64,000 bases of DNA from Pontibacter ramchanderi. Lineage in GTDB: Bacteria; Bacteroidota; Bacteroidia; Cytophagales; Hymenobacteraceae. Where the stretch lies: the NCBI RefSeq assembly GCF_002846395.1, contig NZ_PJMU01000001.1:1488001-1552000 (forward strand), in the 5' to 3' direction. The position numbers and the translations under genes were made by a program. Under the pieces are notes generated by a model. It did not search any database. It was not told where the DNA came from and was given only the letters and a program-made list of their open reading frames with translations. How positions within the stretch are numbered: position 1 is the stretch's first letter; every line of letters begins with the position of its first letter. Of the stretch, positions 9,053-19,414 are shown piece after piece.

Positions 9053-10161
9053 TTGATCAACTTTAACAGTTCGTTTACAATATCGACAGCGGCATTTGGC
9101 CGCGCCAATTTCAGTATGTTCTGCGACAGACGATGCCGCTCTGCTTCATTTCCGGCCAGCTCCAAAGCGGCAGGTATAAGTTTCTGCTGTGCTTCGGCGT
9201 CACGTACCAGCAGGGCGGCCTGCTCCTGCACCAGCGACATGGCGTTTTTGGTCTGGTGGTCTTCGGCCACATTCGGAGAAGGCACCAAAATGCTTGGCTT
9301 TCCGGCCAGACACAGCTCCGAAATCGAAAGTGCACCGGCTCTGGAGACCACCACATCGGCGGCTGCATAAGCCAGATCCATCTGCCGGATGAAATCGAAG
9401 GCCCGTATACCTGCATCAGCAAAAGGCTTCTCCAGTTCCTGCGCCTGCGGATAAAACGCTCTGCCCGTCTGCCAGATCAGTTGATAACCTGCATCTGCGA
9501 TTTGTTGCAGCCCTGCAGCTATACTTTGATTTATGGTTCTGGCACCAAGGCTTCCGCCTATTACCAATATGGTTTTCTTCTCAGAAGTCAGTCCGAAGTG
9601 CAGCAAGGCCTCGCGGCGCTTGCCTTCGAGCTCCATGATGTCTTTTCGAACGGGGTTGCCTGTCAGCGCCAGCTTTTCAGCCGGGAAGAAGGCGTCCATG
9701 TTGTTGTAGGCAACGCAAATCTTTTGCACCCGCTTAGCCAACAGCTTGTTGGTGATGCCGGCATAAGAATTCTGTTCCTGTACAAGTGCCGGTATCTTTT
9801 TAGCGGTTGCCGCATACAGCAACGGACCGCTCGCATAACCGCCTACTCCTACCACGGCATCCGGCTTAAAATCACGGATGATTTTGTTAGACATCCGGAT
9901 ACTGGAGATCACTTTCCAGGGGAAAGAGAGGTTTTCCAGTGTGAGACGACGCTGCAATCCGCTGATCCAGAGGCCCACGATCTTGTAACCCGCTTCCGGC
10001 ACGCGTGTCATTTCCATACGCCCAATCGCTCCCACAAACAGGATCTCCGCATCAGGGTGCAACACCTTGATCTGGTTGGCAATGGCAATGGCCGGGTAAA
10101 TGTGCCCGCCGGTGCCACCACCGCTGATGATGAAGCGATATGGACGCTGCGAGTTAGGCAT
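9049..10161 (-). CDS. murG: Undecaprenyl-PP-MurNAc-pentapeptide GlcNAc transferase MurG
   Basis: This peripheral membrane GT28 glycosyltransferase converts lipid I to lipid II. The glycine-rich acceptor loop SGGGTGGHIYPA is at residues 13-24. A second GGSLGA loop opens the C-terminal UDP-GlcNAc-binding domain, which also contains the SRAGALSISEL nucleotide-sugar signature. The protein is 370 aa. It overlaps ftsW by 8 nt upstream and murC by 4 nt downstream. Confidence 0.97.
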   Translation of the reverse strand: MPNSQRPYRFIISGGGTGGHIYPAIAIANQIKVLHPDAEILFVGAIGRMEMTRVPEAGYKIVGLWISGLQRRLTLENLSFPWKVISSIRMSNKIIRDFKPDAVVGVGGYASGPLLYAATAKKIPALVQEQNSYAGITNKLLAKRVQKICVAYNNMDAFFPAEKLALTGNPVRKDIMELEGKRREALLHFGLTSEKKTILVIGGSLGARTINQSIAAGLQQIADAGYQLIWQTGRAFYPQAQELEKPFADAGIRAFDFIRQMDLAYAAADVVVSRAGALSISELCLAGKPSILVPSPNVAEDHQTKNAMSLVQEQAALLVRDAEAQQKLIPAALELAGNEAERHRLSQNILKLARPNAAVDIVNELLKLIK

Positions 10162-11302
10162 TGGCCGTCACTTTAGCGGTTGTACCCAGTGTTTCCTCCG
10201 CTTTCACGGTGCGGCTCACGCTCAGGATGATCCCGATCGATATACCTGTGAAGATCAGCGAGGTACCACCCATACTCAGGAGCGGCAATGGCAGACCCGT
10301 GATCGGACCAAGCCCAACGGCCACGCCCATGTTGATCATCCCTTGCAGCACTAAACTGAAACTCAGGCCGGCTGCCAGCAAACCGCCAAAGGCCCCGTTA
10401 CTTTTCGTGACCGTGACCAGTCCACGGTAGAGCAGGGCAAGGTATAGGAAGAGCACTAACACACCTCCCATCAATCCATATTCTTCCAGTATGATCGCAT
10501 AGATAAAGTCAGAGTAAGGGTGCGGCAGGATATCGCGCTGGTCGCTGTTGCCGGGGCCTTTGCCCACCACGCCGCCTGTTGCAATGGCGATGTAGGACTG
10601 CTCCAACTGGAAAGCTGTTTCGGACTCATCAAAGAATGCCTCTACCCTGCTGATGGCCGTGCCCAGACGCTGACCGGCTGCCAAACCCACGCCTCCTAAC
10701 ATGGCACCAGCCACTACAAAAGCAGCCAGCGATTTCATTGGCACGCGACCGATGAACATCAACAAGAGGCTGGTCATGAACAGCAAAACAGCTGTTGAAG
10801 TGTTCGTCAAAGCGATCAGGGCACAAATGAAGCCCGTCCAGGCGAAAATCGGCAGTAAGTTGCGCTTCCAGTCGTCTAGGTTGTTCTGCTTCTTCGAAAG
10901 CATACTGGCCAGATAGGAAATCAGGGCCAGTTTCGCCAAATCCGAAGGCTGGAAGGTCTGGTTGATCACCGGAATGGTAATCCAGCGGGACGCTTCGTTG
11001 ATGTTCGAACCGAAAAAGAAGGTATAGAGCAATAGCGGCACCGACAGGATAAGCGCCACCAACGACAATCGGGAATAGTAGCGGTAATCGATCTTGTGGG
11101 CCAGCCACATGAAGGCCAGACCGATGAAAATCAGCGAAGAGTGCTTGAAGAGGAAGTACTCCGTGTTACCGTCTTTTTGCTTGTACGCCAAGGTACCGGT
11201 AGCCGAATACACGACTGCCATGCTGATAAGCGAGAACATCAGCACGATGCCCCAAAGCACCGCGTCCCCTTTCAGGTTCCGCTGTAACCACTGCTTGATC
11301 AT
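10154..11302 (-). CDS. ftsW: SEDS peptidoglycan glycosyltransferase FtsW
   Basis: This polytopic SEDS-family protein polymerises lipid II at the septum together with the class B PBP encoded upstream. It has about ten hydrophobic helices over 382 residues. The SEDS signature near the C-terminus reads ITGLPLPLLSMGGTSLI. The position between murD and murG in the dcw cluster favours FtsW over RodA. The C-terminal tail is short and cytoplasmic. Confidence 0.95.
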   Translation of the reverse strand: MIKQWLQRNLKGDAVLWGIVLMFSLISMAVVYSATGTLAYKQKDGNTEYFLFKHSSLIFIGLAFMWLAHKIDYRYYSRLSLVALILSVPLLLYTFFFGSNINEASRWITIPVINQTFQPSDLAKLALISYLASMLSKKQNNLDDWKRNLLPIFAWTGFICALIALTNTSTAVLLFMTSLLLMFIGRVPMKSLAAFVVAGAMLGGVGLAAGQRLGTAISRVEAFFDESETAFQLEQSYIAIATGGVVGKGPGNSDQRDILPHPYSDFIYAIILEEYGLMGGVLVLFLYLALLYRGLVTVTKSNGAFGGLLAAGLSFSLVLQGMINMGVAVGLGPITGLPLPLLSMGGTSLIFTGISIGIILSVSRTVKAEETLGTTAKVTANA

Positions 11303-11329
11303 ATTACCTTTGGCTAAAAATTAAAAATC

Positions 11330-12673
11330 TTACTTTTTCAAAACTATCTTCTCCACGGCCTCCCTGAAGCGCTGCCCCCGGTGCTCGTAATTGTTGAACA
11401 AATCAAAACTCGCGCAGGCCGGCGACAACAGTACCACATCACCCGGTGTGGAAAGTAATTTGCCCATGCGCACGGCGTACTCGATGGAAGTGGTCTCCAC
11501 CACAACCGGCACAATGCGGCCGAATGCTTCCTTCAGCTTGTCATTGTCCTTTCCCAGACAAACCAGCACTTTCACTTTCTCTTTGGCCAGCTCGGTCAGT
11601 ACACTGTAGTCGTTACCTTTGTCTACACCACCCGCGATCCAGATGATCGGCTGCCTTATACCCTCCAGAGCATAGTACACGGCTTCCACGTTGGTCGCTT
11701 TCGAGTCGTTGATGTAAGTGACTTCTCTTGAGACCGTGATCACCTGCAAGCGGTGCTCGGCATTTTCAAAAGTTTCCAGCCCTTTTTCAATCTGGCTGTC
11801 CTCTACACCCATCAGCTTGGCGACCGCCACAGCGGCCATGGTGTTGTACTGGTTGTGCTTGCCGATCAGGGCAGAGCGCGAAGCGTCAATGTCGCCTTCA
11901 AAGAATTTGACGTTGACCTTTACATGCGTCCCTTCACATAGTACTTTCGTACCTGCCGCTCCTTGGAGCGAGAATGGGATTGTGGTTCCGCCAAAAGACG
12001 CAGAATCGAACGCATTACGGATAATATCATCATCGTTGTTGTAGATAAAGTAGTCCGCGCCGCTCATGTTCTGCGCAATGCGCAACTTCGAGGCGGCGTA
12101 CTTGTTTAAGTCATAGCCATACCTGTCTAAGTGGTCTGGCGTAATATTTAACAGTACTCCAATATGTGCTTTAAACTGGTACATGTTGTCGAGCTGAAAA
12201 CTGCTCAGCTCCACCACGTAGTACTCGTGTTTATTGTCAATAACTTTCTCAGCCAGACTCTCGCCGATGTTACCGGCCAGTCCTACGTTGATACCAGCGC
12301 TCTTCAGCAAGTGGTAAGTCAGCAAAGTGGTCGTGGTCTTACCGTTAGTACCCGTAATGCAAATAAACTTCGCGTCGGTATAGCGGCCGGCAAACTCTAT
12401 TTCGGAGATCACCGGAATTCCCTTTTGAGTCGCTTCCTGAATGATGGCTGCCTTATCTGGTATACCCGGGCTTTTCACGATCTCGTTGGCGGCCAGTATG
12501 CGCTCAAAGGTATGCGTGCCCTCTTCGTAAGGTATAGCCGCTGTTGCCAACTTGGCCTTGTATGCCTCCTTGATCTGCCCCATGTCCGAAACAAACACGT
12601 CAAGCCCCTTTGCCTTTGCCAGCAATGCCGCTCCTACGCCACTTTCTCCCGCTCCGAGTATCGCTAGTTTCAT
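11330..12673 (-). CDS. murD: UDP-N-acetylmuramoyl-L-alanine--D-glutamate ligase MurD
   Basis: This cytosolic Mur ligase adds D-glutamate to UDP-MurNAc-L-Ala. The N-terminal nucleotide-binding turn is GAGESGVG (residues 7-14) and the ATP P-loop GTNGKTTTT starts at 108. The protein is 447 aa, full length. It is 19 nt downstream of mraY and 27 nt upstream of ftsW. Confidence 0.96.
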   Translation of the reverse strand: MKLAILGAGESGVGAALLAKAKGLDVFVSDMGQIKEAYKAKLATAAIPYEEGTHTFERILAANEIVKSPGIPDKAAIIQEATQKGIPVISEIEFAGRYTDAKFICITGTNGKTTTTLLTYHLLKSAGINVGLAGNIGESLAEKVIDNKHEYYVVELSSFQLDNMYQFKAHIGVLLNITPDHLDRYGYDLNKYAASKLRIAQNMSGADYFIYNNDDDIIRNAFDSASFGGTTIPFSLQGAAGTKVLCEGTHVKVNVKFFEGDIDASRSALIGKHNQYNTMAAVAVAKLMGVEDSQIEKGLETFENAEHRLQVITVSREVTYINDSKATNVEAVYYALEGIRQPIIWIAGGVDKGNDYSVLTELAKEKVKVLVCLGKDNDKLKEAFGRIVPVVVETTSIEYAVRMGKLLSTPGDVVLLSPACASFDLFNNYEHRGQRFREAVEKIVLKK

Positions 12674-12692
12674 CGTTTGTTTTCGTTAGGTT

Positions 12693-13913
12693 TTAGCGCA
12701 GTTTCAGGGTTGCCAATGTCAAAATCGCCAGCATGATGCCCACAATCCAGAAGCGCGAAACGATCTTGGACTCGTGGTAGCCGTTTTTTTGGTAGTGGTG
12801 GTGCAGTGGCGACATCTTAAAGATGCGTCGGCCCTCCCCGTATTTCTTTTTGGTATACTTAAAGTAGCTCACCTGCAGCATTACCGACAGGTTCTCGATC
12901 AGGAAAATGCCGCACAGGATCGGAATCAGCAATTCTTTGCGCACGATCAGGGCCATCACCGCGATGATACCGCCAATGGCCAGACTGCCCGTGTCACCCA
13001 TGAACACCTGCGCCGGATAAGAGTTATACCATAGGAAACCCACACAGGCTCCCACAAAGGCCAGCGCAAAAATGGTCAGCTCACCCGAGTTCGGGATGAA
13101 CATGATGTCGAGGTAGTCCGCGAAAATGGTGTTACCGGATACCCATGCAAAGATCGCCAGCGTGAGGCCAATGATGGCTGAAGTGCCAGCCGCCAGACCG
13201 TCGATACCATCGGTGATGTTAGCACCGTTGGACACGGCCGTGATCACCAGAATCACGAACGGGATGTACAGGTAGCACGACCAGTCTGCGAAAAGCGGAC
13301 CCGCGAAAGAGAACAGATTGCAGTAATCGAGCTCGTTATTTTTGCGGAAAGGAATGGTCGTAATCATGGATTTGATGTCTACCCACTTGCTCGTGGCGTT
13401 CACAGCGGAGGTAGAGCCATCAGTGAAAATGTACTGTCTTACGACAACATCGTCACTAAAGTATAGGGTCAAACCCACAATAATTCCTAAGCCAATCTGA
13501 CCCAGCACCTTAAATTTTCCGGCTAGTCCCTCTTTGTTCTTTTTGAACACTTTGATGTAGTCATCCAGAAAGCCGATTAGCCCCAACCAGATAGTTGAAA
13601 CGATCATCAACAGCACGTAAATATTGTCCAGACGGGCGAACAGAAGCGTCGGTACGAGGATGGCCAACAGGATGATCAGACCACCCATAGTTGGGGTGCC
13701 TTTCTTCTCCATCTGGCCCTCTAGCCCGAGGTCGCGGATACTTTCGCCTACTTGCTTGCGCTGCAAAATCTTAATCAGTCGTCCGCCAAACATCATCGCA
13801 ATCAGCAAGGATGTTAGCGTTGCCATACCCGCCCTGAACGAGATGTACTGGAATACACCCGCCCCTAATAGGTCGTACTCACGGTCAAGGTATGTAAAGA
13901 GGTGGTAAAGCAT
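12693..13913 (-). CDS. mraY: Phospho-N-acetylmuramoyl-pentapeptide transferase MraY
   Basis: This integral membrane enzyme makes lipid I from UDP-MurNAc-pentapeptide and undecaprenyl phosphate. It shows about ten membrane helices, the catalytic aspartate motif [12 protein letters not shown], and the histidine-rich loop [15 protein letters not shown] near the C-terminus. At 406 aa it is longer than the E. coli enzyme (360). The extra length is a hydrophilic insert around residues 165-220, a feature I associate with Bacteroidota MraY. Confidence 0.97.
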   Translation of the reverse strand: MLYHLFTYLDREYDLLGAGVFQYISFRAGMATLTSLLIAMMFGGRLIKILQRKQVGESIRDLGLEGQMEKKGTPTMGGLIILLAILVPTLLFARLDNIYVLLMIVSTIWLGLIGFLDDYIKVFKKNKEGLAGKFKVLGQIGLGIIVGLTLYFSDDVVVRQYIFTDGSTSAVNATSKWVDIKSMITTIPFRKNNELDYCNLFSFAGPLFADWSCYLYIPFVILVITAVSNGANITDGIDGLAAGTSAIIGLTLAIFAWVSGNTIFADYLDIMFIPNSGELTIFALAFVGACVGFLWYNSYPAQVFMGDTGSLAIGGIIAVMALIVRKELLIPILCGIFLIENLSVMLQVSYFKYTKKKYGEGRRIFKMSPLHHHYQKNGYHESKIVSRFWIVGIMLAILTLATLKLR

Positions 13914-13954
13914 TTAATCAGTAATCGTTTCCTTTGGTCTTTCTTAAGTTTGTC

Positions 13955-15421
13955 TTATTTGCCAAGCTGTTGCAGGGCTTCCTGCAGCACTTGTTTATCG
14001 TCAAATGGGTATTTCACGCCTTTGATCTCCTGATAGGTTTCGTGGCCCTTGCCCGCTACCAGAATGATGTCACCTTTGCCGGCCAGCATACAGGCCGTGC
14101 GAATGGCTTCTCTCCTGTCGAGCACGCTCAGTGTCTTCTTGAAGTCGAGTGGCTTCACCCCTTTCTGCATGTCTTCAAGGATGGCCTGCGGCTCTTCGAA
14201 GCGCGGATTGTCGGAGGTCAGGATCACCTTGTCGCTCAGGCGGCAGGCGATGTCAGCCATCACCGGGCGCTTTCCTGCGTCGCGGTTGCCGCCACAGCCA
14301 ACTACTGTTATCACCGTCTGCAGCGGCGTACGGATTTGCTGGATCGTATTCAACACATTCTCCAGCGCGTCCGGCGTATGGGCATAGTCCACTATACCTG
14401 TTATCTGCTCTGTCTCCGACACGATGTAGTCGAAACGACCTGCCGCTGTATCCAGACTCGAGAGAATGGTGAGCGTTTCCATCGGATCTTCCTCCAGCAA
14501 CACGGCCACGCCGTAGGCACCCAGCAAGTTGTAGGCGTTGAAAGCGCCGATCAGCTTCGCCCAGATCTCGTGACCGTCTATCTCCAGGTGCAGGCCCTGC
14601 AGTGTGTTGTCGATCAGGCGGGCTTTGAAGTCAGTTACCTTACGCAGCGAGAAATAGCGTACCTCTGCTTTGGTGTTCTGCACCATTACCGGACCACGCT
14701 TGTCGTCGGCATTGATCAGGGCAAAAGCACTGGCCGGTAGCATATCAAAGAAAGATTTCTTCGCTTTGATGTACTCGTCGAAGGTGCCGTGGTAGTCAAG
14801 GTGGTCGTGCGTGATGTTGGTGAACACACCGCCGGCGAAGGTGATACCTGCCACCCGTTGCTGCACCATCGCATGCGAACTCACTTCCATGAAAGCGTAT
14901 GCACAGCCCGCTTTCACCATCTTGTCCAGCAAAGCGTTCAGCGACACGGCGTCCGGTGTGGTATGCGTCGACGGGATCACCTCCTCGTCGATCTGGTTCT
15001 GCACCGTGGAGATCATGCCCACATGGTAGCCCAGTTCGCGGAAGAGCTTGTGCAGCAAAGTCACCGAAGTGGTTTTGCCGTTCGTACCCGTCACGCCCAC
15101 CAGTTTCAGTTTGCGGGACGGATGGCCGTAAAACGCAGAAGCCATCAAACCAAGGGCCTGACCGCTGTTTTTTACTTTGATATAGGTAACCCCACTTGCC
15201 AGTTCTGCCGGCAACTCCTCACACACAATGGCAACGGCCTTCGCCCCCGCGGCTTTCGCCATGAAGTCGTGTCCGTCTACCTGCACACCGCGCATGGCCA
15301 CGAACAGCACCCCTGGCTGTACCTGGCGCGAGTCGAAGGTTATCGACTCAACCTGCACATCCAGCGGGCCGTGGCTTTCCAGCACGGTAACGTCTTTCAA
15401 TATGTCCTGCAGTAACTGCAT
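13955..15421 (-). CDS. murE: UDP-MurNAc-L-Ala-D-Glu--meso-diaminopimelate ligase MurE
   Basis: This cytosolic ligase adds the third residue of the stem peptide. The P-loop TGTNGKTT is at residues 111-118. The substrate-specificity motif reads DNPR (in LTSDNPRFEEP), which marks meso-diaminopimelate-adding enzymes, so the cell wall is probably DAP-type. The protein is 488 aa. Its ATG overlaps the stop of the upstream PBP gene as TAATG, indicating translational coupling. Confidence 0.97.
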   Translation of the reverse strand: MQLLQDILKDVTVLESHGPLDVQVESITFDSRQVQPGVLFVAMRGVQVDGHDFMAKAAGAKAVAIVCEELPAELASGVTYIKVKNSGQALGLMASAFYGHPSRKLKLVGVTGTNGKTTSVTLLHKLFRELGYHVGMISTVQNQIDEEVIPSTHTTPDAVSLNALLDKMVKAGCAYAFMEVSSHAMVQQRVAGITFAGGVFTNITHDHLDYHGTFDEYIKAKKSFFDMLPASAFALINADDKRGPVMVQNTKAEVRYFSLRKVTDFKARLIDNTLQGLHLEIDGHEIWAKLIGAFNAYNLLGAYGVAVLLEEDPMETLTILSSLDTAAGRFDYIVSETEQITGIVDYAHTPDALENVLNTIQQIRTPLQTVITVVGCGGNRDAGKRPVMADIACRLSDKVILTSDNPRFEEPQAILEDMQKGVKPLDFKKTLSVLDRREAIRTACMLAGKGDIILVAGKGHETYQEIKGVKYPFDDKQVLQEALQQLGK

Positions 15422-17520
15422 TAGCTCAATACAATCGTAATCTTTGTTTCCTTGTTAATTTCAGTGCCCGGCTGCACCGACTGGCGCATTACCCGTTTAC
15501 CAACACCCTCCACACTCACTTTCAGATGTTGATTGCCCAAAATGTATAGGGCGTCGCGCAGCGTCATCCCGGTCACATCCGGCACCTGACCGCCCCTTAC
15601 CGGGTTTGGTTCAAACTTTAGTGAGCGCATTTGCGGCGTTACGCGCACCCACTCGTCATCGCTTGTGGCGGTGGAGTGGTTGCTCACGCCGATCTTGTTC
15701 AGGATCAGTCCCAGATCATCCAGGCTGCCGGCTTTCACCTGTGGCAGACTGTCCTTGTTCGGCACCACTCTAGCACGCAGCGGCTGGTGCATGGCCAGAT
15801 CGCGGGCATAGGCTTTGTCAGCCACTTCCTTAAACACCGGTGCGGCCACATCGCCACCGTAAACGTTTACCCCTCTCGGGCTATCGATGATCACTATGCA
15901 GCTGTACTTCGGGTTGTCGGCCGGAAAATAGCCTGCAAACGAGGTTGAATATAGCCTCACATACTTGCCGTCCTTCACCTTTCGGGCAGTTCCTGTCTTG
16001 CCGGCCACTTTATAGTCGGCGCTGCGCAGATTTTTCGCTGTACCGTTCTGAATCACACCCTCGAGCATTGTGCGCACTTTCTTGATCGACTCCTCAGAGG
16101 CAATCCGCTCGTTCAGTACTCGCGTCTGAAAGGTCTGAATCACCTGATCAGCACGGCGAATCTCCTTCACAATGATTGGCTGCACTTTCACGCCGTTGTT
16201 GGCGATGGCATTATAAAAGGCCAGCGTCTGCAGCGGGGCCAGCTTCATCTCGTAGCCTATCGACATGGAGGTAAGCGAAGTGCCGTACCAGGTTCTGTCG
16301 CTGGTGTTCTTGATATAGGGCCTTGCCTCGCCATCCATCTGGAAACCCAGCGTGCTGCTCAGGCCGAACTTGTGCAGGTAGTCTACAAAAGCCTGCTGGT
16401 TGTCACCGAAGTTTTCCTGTATCAGCTTCGCTATACCTATGTTCGAAGATTTCTCAAACACCTCCTGTGTCGTGAGTTTGCCGTAACCACCGATTTTCAC
16501 GTCGGTCATGGTCGTGTTTTTAATGCGGTAGCGGCCGTCGCCTGTGTCCACGGTATCGGTCAGTTGCACGTCGGAGTGCTCGAACAAAGCCAGCATCGAG
16601 GCCAGCTTAAAGGTAGAACCCGGCTCCGTACGTCCCTGGTTACCAACCGCATAGTTATAGTCTTCTATGTAACCACCCTTGGTTTTGCCGAGGTTGGCGA
16701 TTGCCTTGATCTCCCCTGTCTTCACCTCCATCAGAATCACGCAACCGTAGTCGGCGTTCTTCTCCACCAGCGCCTTATAAAGGGCGTTCTCCGCCACGTC
16801 CTGCAGGTTGATGTCGATGGTGGTCTTGATGTCGTACCCGTTTAGCGGGGCCACTTCCGTGCCATCGTAAATCGGTTTGCTGCCGCCCGCTATACGCTCA
16901 AAAAGGGCCTCCCCGTCGGTGCCCGCCAAGTCGCCGTTGAAGCTATACTCCAGTCCGGCGCCATTTTTATCCTCGTTAATAAACCCGATTGTTCGCTCGG
17001 CCAGCATGCCGAAGGGCTTAAATCGTTTCTCCACTTTCTCGAAGATGACACCGCCTTTGTTTTTGCCCTCTCGGAAGATCGGCCAGCCCGCCATCAGCTT
17101 TTTCTCCTGGTAGTTTATCTGGCGACTGTTCAGTCGGATGTACCTGCGGCCAGCATGTCGTGCGTTCTTGATCTTGCGGCGGTAATGCTCTGCCGACTGG
17201 TCTTTGTAAAAGCGCGATAGCAGCAAAGCCAGCGAGTCTATACCCCTATTGAACGTCTCTGTCTGGGCAATGGCTGGGTCAAAGGCCACACGGTAAAACG
17301 GCAATGACGTGGCCAATATGCTCTCGTTGTCGGAGTAGATATTGCCACGGGTAGCCGGCACAGGCTGATAGCGAATACGGCGCTCTTTCGAAATCTCTTT
17401 CCACTTCGTGCCATCGAGCACCTGTATCTGTACAATTTTGTACACGATAGCACATGCAAAAAGGCAGACCAGTAAAAACACGATCCGCACCCGCAACACT
17501 ATGGATTTCTTAATATTCAT
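15421..17520 (-). CDS. ftsI: Class B penicillin-binding protein (FtsI/PBP3 type) with PASTA domain
   Basis: This septal transpeptidase cross-links peptidoglycan as partner of FtsW. It has an N-terminal membrane helix (about residues 10-32) and a PBP dimerisation domain. The catalytic transpeptidase motifs are S302-TFK, SSN at 358-360 and KTG at 508-510. One PASTA repeat is at about 645-699 (VPDVTGMTLRDALYILGNQ start). A PASTA-bearing FtsI of about 700 aa is known from Bacteroidota and Firmicutes. It overlaps the ftsL-like gene by 11 nt. Confidence 0.95.
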   Translation of the reverse strand: MNIKKSIVLRVRIVFLLVCLFACAIVYKIVQIQVLDGTKWKEISKERRIRYQPVPATRGNIYSDNESILATSLPFYRVAFDPAIAQTETFNRGIDSLALLLSRFYKDQSAEHYRRKIKNARHAGRRYIRLNSRQINYQEKKLMAGWPIFREGKNKGGVIFEKVEKRFKPFGMLAERTIGFINEDKNGAGLEYSFNGDLAGTDGEALFERIAGGSKPIYDGTEVAPLNGYDIKTTIDINLQDVAENALYKALVEKNADYGCVILMEVKTGEIKAIANLGKTKGGYIEDYNYAVGNQGRTEPGSTFKLASMLALFEHSDVQLTDTVDTGDGRYRIKNTTMTDVKIGGYGKLTTQEVFEKSSNIGIAKLIQENFGDNQQAFVDYLHKFGLSSTLGFQMDGEARPYIKNTSDRTWYGTSLTSMSIGYEMKLAPLQTLAFYNAIANNGVKVQPIIVKEIRRADQVIQTFQTRVLNERIASEESIKKVRTMLEGVIQNGTAKNLRSADYKVAGKTGTARKVKDGKYVRLYSTSFAGYFPADNPKYSCIVIIDSPRGVNVYGGDVAAPVFKEVADKAYARDLAMHQPLRARVVPNKDSLPQVKAGSLDDLGLILNKIGVSNHSTATSDDEWVRVTPQMRSLKFEPNPVRGGQVPDVTGMTLRDALYILGNQHLKVSVEGVGKRVMRQSVQPGTEINKETKITIVLS

Positions 17521-17947
17521 CTGCCGCTACTTCTACTTGATAAGGTGGAGATGAACTTTCAACAAGGCCGATGGGGGCTACGCTGCGCGCTACCTCCGAC
17601 TGCTTGCTGGCACTCATATAATCCGACTTCAGGGTGGTGTAATCCGCCCGAAGGTCTTCCGTCTCAATTTTGATCTTGGCTATTTTACGAATCGTCTTCT
17701 CGGCGTAGTGGGTGTTACCAATGTAGAAGAGCACGATCCCTGTCAGGAAGAGCACGTGCGGCAGATACCTGGTAGGCACGCCCTCCTGGAACAGAAAATC
17801 AACGTTCGTATACCTGTCCAGCAGCTGAAACAGGCTGAAACCTTTCTTCTTTGCCTTTACCTCCGGCTTTACCTCTTCCGCTGGTTGCACGCGTGGCGTG
17901 TTCCCCTTGGGTGCGGCAGCTGTCTTAGTCATCAGGTTAGGAGCCAT
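17510..17947 (-). CDS. FtsL-like bitopic cell division protein
   Basis: This small bitopic protein is at the ftsL position between rsmH and ftsI. It has a basic cytoplasmic N-terminus of about 60 residues, a single membrane helix (about 61-78) and a helical periplasmic coiled-coil segment (about 82-118). FtsL proteins are recognised by this topology and position rather than by sequence. The stop overlaps ftsI by 11 nt. An alternative ATG at 17932 (MTKTAAAP) would shorten it by five residues. Confidence 0.75.
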   Translation of the reverse strand: MAPNLMTKTAAAPKGNTPRVQPAEEVKPEVKAKKKGFSLFQLLDRYTNVDFLFQEGVPTRYLPHVLFLTGIVLFYIGNTHYAEKTIRKIAKIKIETEDLRADYTTLKSDYMSASKQSEVARSVAPIGLVESSSPPYQVEVAADEY

Positions 17948-18005
17948 AGTGGAATGTTGGTATGCTACGCTGTTGATTGATTCTGTTTTTCTATTTTTTC
18001 ATTCG

Positions 18006-18908
18006 CTATCTCTTCTCTGCGATTCTGAGTTTGGCACTGCGGGAGCGGCTGTTTTCGAGCAACTCCTGTTCTGAGGCCGTTATCGGCTTGCGGTTAACGG
18101 CGTCGAGCGGCTTCTTTTCGTTTCCGAAGAGGTCTTTCTCCACTTCCCCGAAGAACTTGCCTTTGGCTATAAAATTCTTCACCAGCCGGTCTTCAAGGGA
18201 GTGGTAAGACATCACCACCAATCGTCCGCCAGGCTTCAGCACCTCGGCCGCTTGCTCCAGCATTTCCTCGAGCGCCTTCAGCTCATCGTTTACTTCTATG
18301 CGCAGTGCCTGAAACACTTGCGCCAGGTATTTGTTCTCCTTCCCTCGCGGGGTGCAGGAGCTGATGGCTTGTTTAAACTCCCCGATCGTCTCGATCGGCT
18401 TGCGGGCCCGTTGAGAAACAATTACCCCGGCCAGCGTCTTGGCGTTTTTCACCTCGCCGTAAATGCCGAAGATCTTGTGCAGCTGCTCCTGGCTGTAGGT
18501 ATTCACCACCTCGCTTGCCGGTATACCTGACTCCGGGTCCATGCGCATGTCCAGCGGACCGTCGAAGCGGGTCGAAAAACCACGCTCGGCTTCGTCGAAC
18601 TGGTGTGACGATACGCCCAGATCAGCCAGAATGCCGTCTACTTCTTTCACGCGGTACAGGCGCAGGTACTTTTTCAGGTCGCGGAAGTTGGCACGCACAA
18701 ATGTAAACGCAGGGCTATCAATCTTTTTCGACTGCTCCTCGGCGTCGCGGTCCTGGTCAAACGAGTAAAGCTGGCCCGTTGTCAGCTTGCTGGCGATTAC
18801 CTTGGAGTGACCGCCGCCTCCAAACGTCACATCCACATACACGCCGTCTGGTTTAATTTCCAGTGCGTCTATGCATTCCTGCAGCATAACCGGTCTGTGG
18901 TACTCCAT
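18006..18908 (-). CDS. rsmH: 16S rRNA (cytosine-1402-N4)-methyltransferase RsmH
   Basis: This SAM-dependent methyltransferase modifies C1402 of 16S rRNA in the ribosomal P site. The SAM-binding segment VDVTFGGGGHS is at residues 24-34, and the family features MSYHSLEDR and a C-terminal RSRSAKLR follow. The length is 300 aa, and the N-terminal MEYHRPVML matches the family. The start overlaps the mraZ stop as TAATG. Confidence 0.97.
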   Translation of the reverse strand: MEYHRPVMLQECIDALEIKPDGVYVDVTFGGGGHSKVIASKLTTGQLYSFDQDRDAEEQSKKIDSPAFTFVRANFRDLKKYLRLYRVKEVDGILADLGVSSHQFDEAERGFSTRFDGPLDMRMDPESGIPASEVVNTYSQEQLHKIFGIYGEVKNAKTLAGVIVSQRARKPIETIGEFKQAISSCTPRGKENKYLAQVFQALRIEVNDELKALEEMLEQAAEVLKPGGRLVVMSYHSLEDRLVKNFIAKGKFFGEVEKDLFGNEKKPLDAVNRKPITASEQELLENSRSRSAKLRIAEKR

Positions 18909-19375
18909 TAAATCAAAGGCGCTTCCGCCGGTTTATCTCCTAAAAACTTCTCGGCCAGTTGCGAGAAACTCTGCTGGTCCTTGATCAGGAAGTCTTCATA
19001 CCTGTCCGGGTTCCAGATCTCCACGCGATTTCCCAGTCCCACCACAATGGCTTCTTTCTCCAGATCGGCGAAGCGGGCCATGGTGCGGGGCACGATGAAA
19101 CGGCCGGTGCCGTCCAGCTCGATCTCCGTGTTGCCACGGAAGAAGTTGCGCTGAAACTGGCGGTACTCCTCGTTAAACTCATTCAGACCTGCCACCTTGT
19201 CGTAAATCGTCTTCCACTCCGATTTCGGGTAGAGCACCAGGCAAGGTTCGAAACCCCTCGTCAGCACGACATGATTGCCAGACGCCTCCGGCAGGTTGGC
19301 TTTTATCTTTGCAGGTAAAACCAACCTTCCCTTTGGATCAATCTTGCATTCGTATTCGCCAGACAGGAAGTTCAT
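18908..19375 (-). CDS. mraZ: Transcriptional regulator MraZ
   Basis: This double-SpoVT/AbrB-fold regulator controls the dcw operon. The chosen start (19375) gives MNFLSGEYECKIDPKGRLVLPAK, the conserved MraZ N-terminus, and a 155-aa protein of the usual length. An upstream in-frame ATG at 19468 would add 31 residues that cover the promoter and the operator, so it is rejected. The second AbrB-like half contains ELDGTGRFIVP. GTGG repeats of the MraZ-box type lie just upstream. Confidence 0.95.
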   Translation of the reverse strand: MNFLSGEYECKIDPKGRLVLPAKIKANLPEASGNHVVLTRGFEPCLVLYPKSEWKTIYDKVAGLNEFNEEYRQFQRNFFRGNTEIELDGTGRFIVPRTMARFADLEKEAIVVGLGNRVEIWNPDRYEDFLIKDQQSFSQLAEKFLGDKPAEAPLI

Positions 19376-19414
19376 GTATATGACAGTTTGGTCCGTGTAG
19401 TTTTTCGGAGTATA

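Noticed and set aside
9133..10176. Long open frame antisense to murG (about 347 codons), and similar ones opposite ftsZ, ftsA, murE and fmt
   Set aside because: All are complementary to well-supported genes with intact catalytic motifs, and the antisense proteins show no recognisable family.
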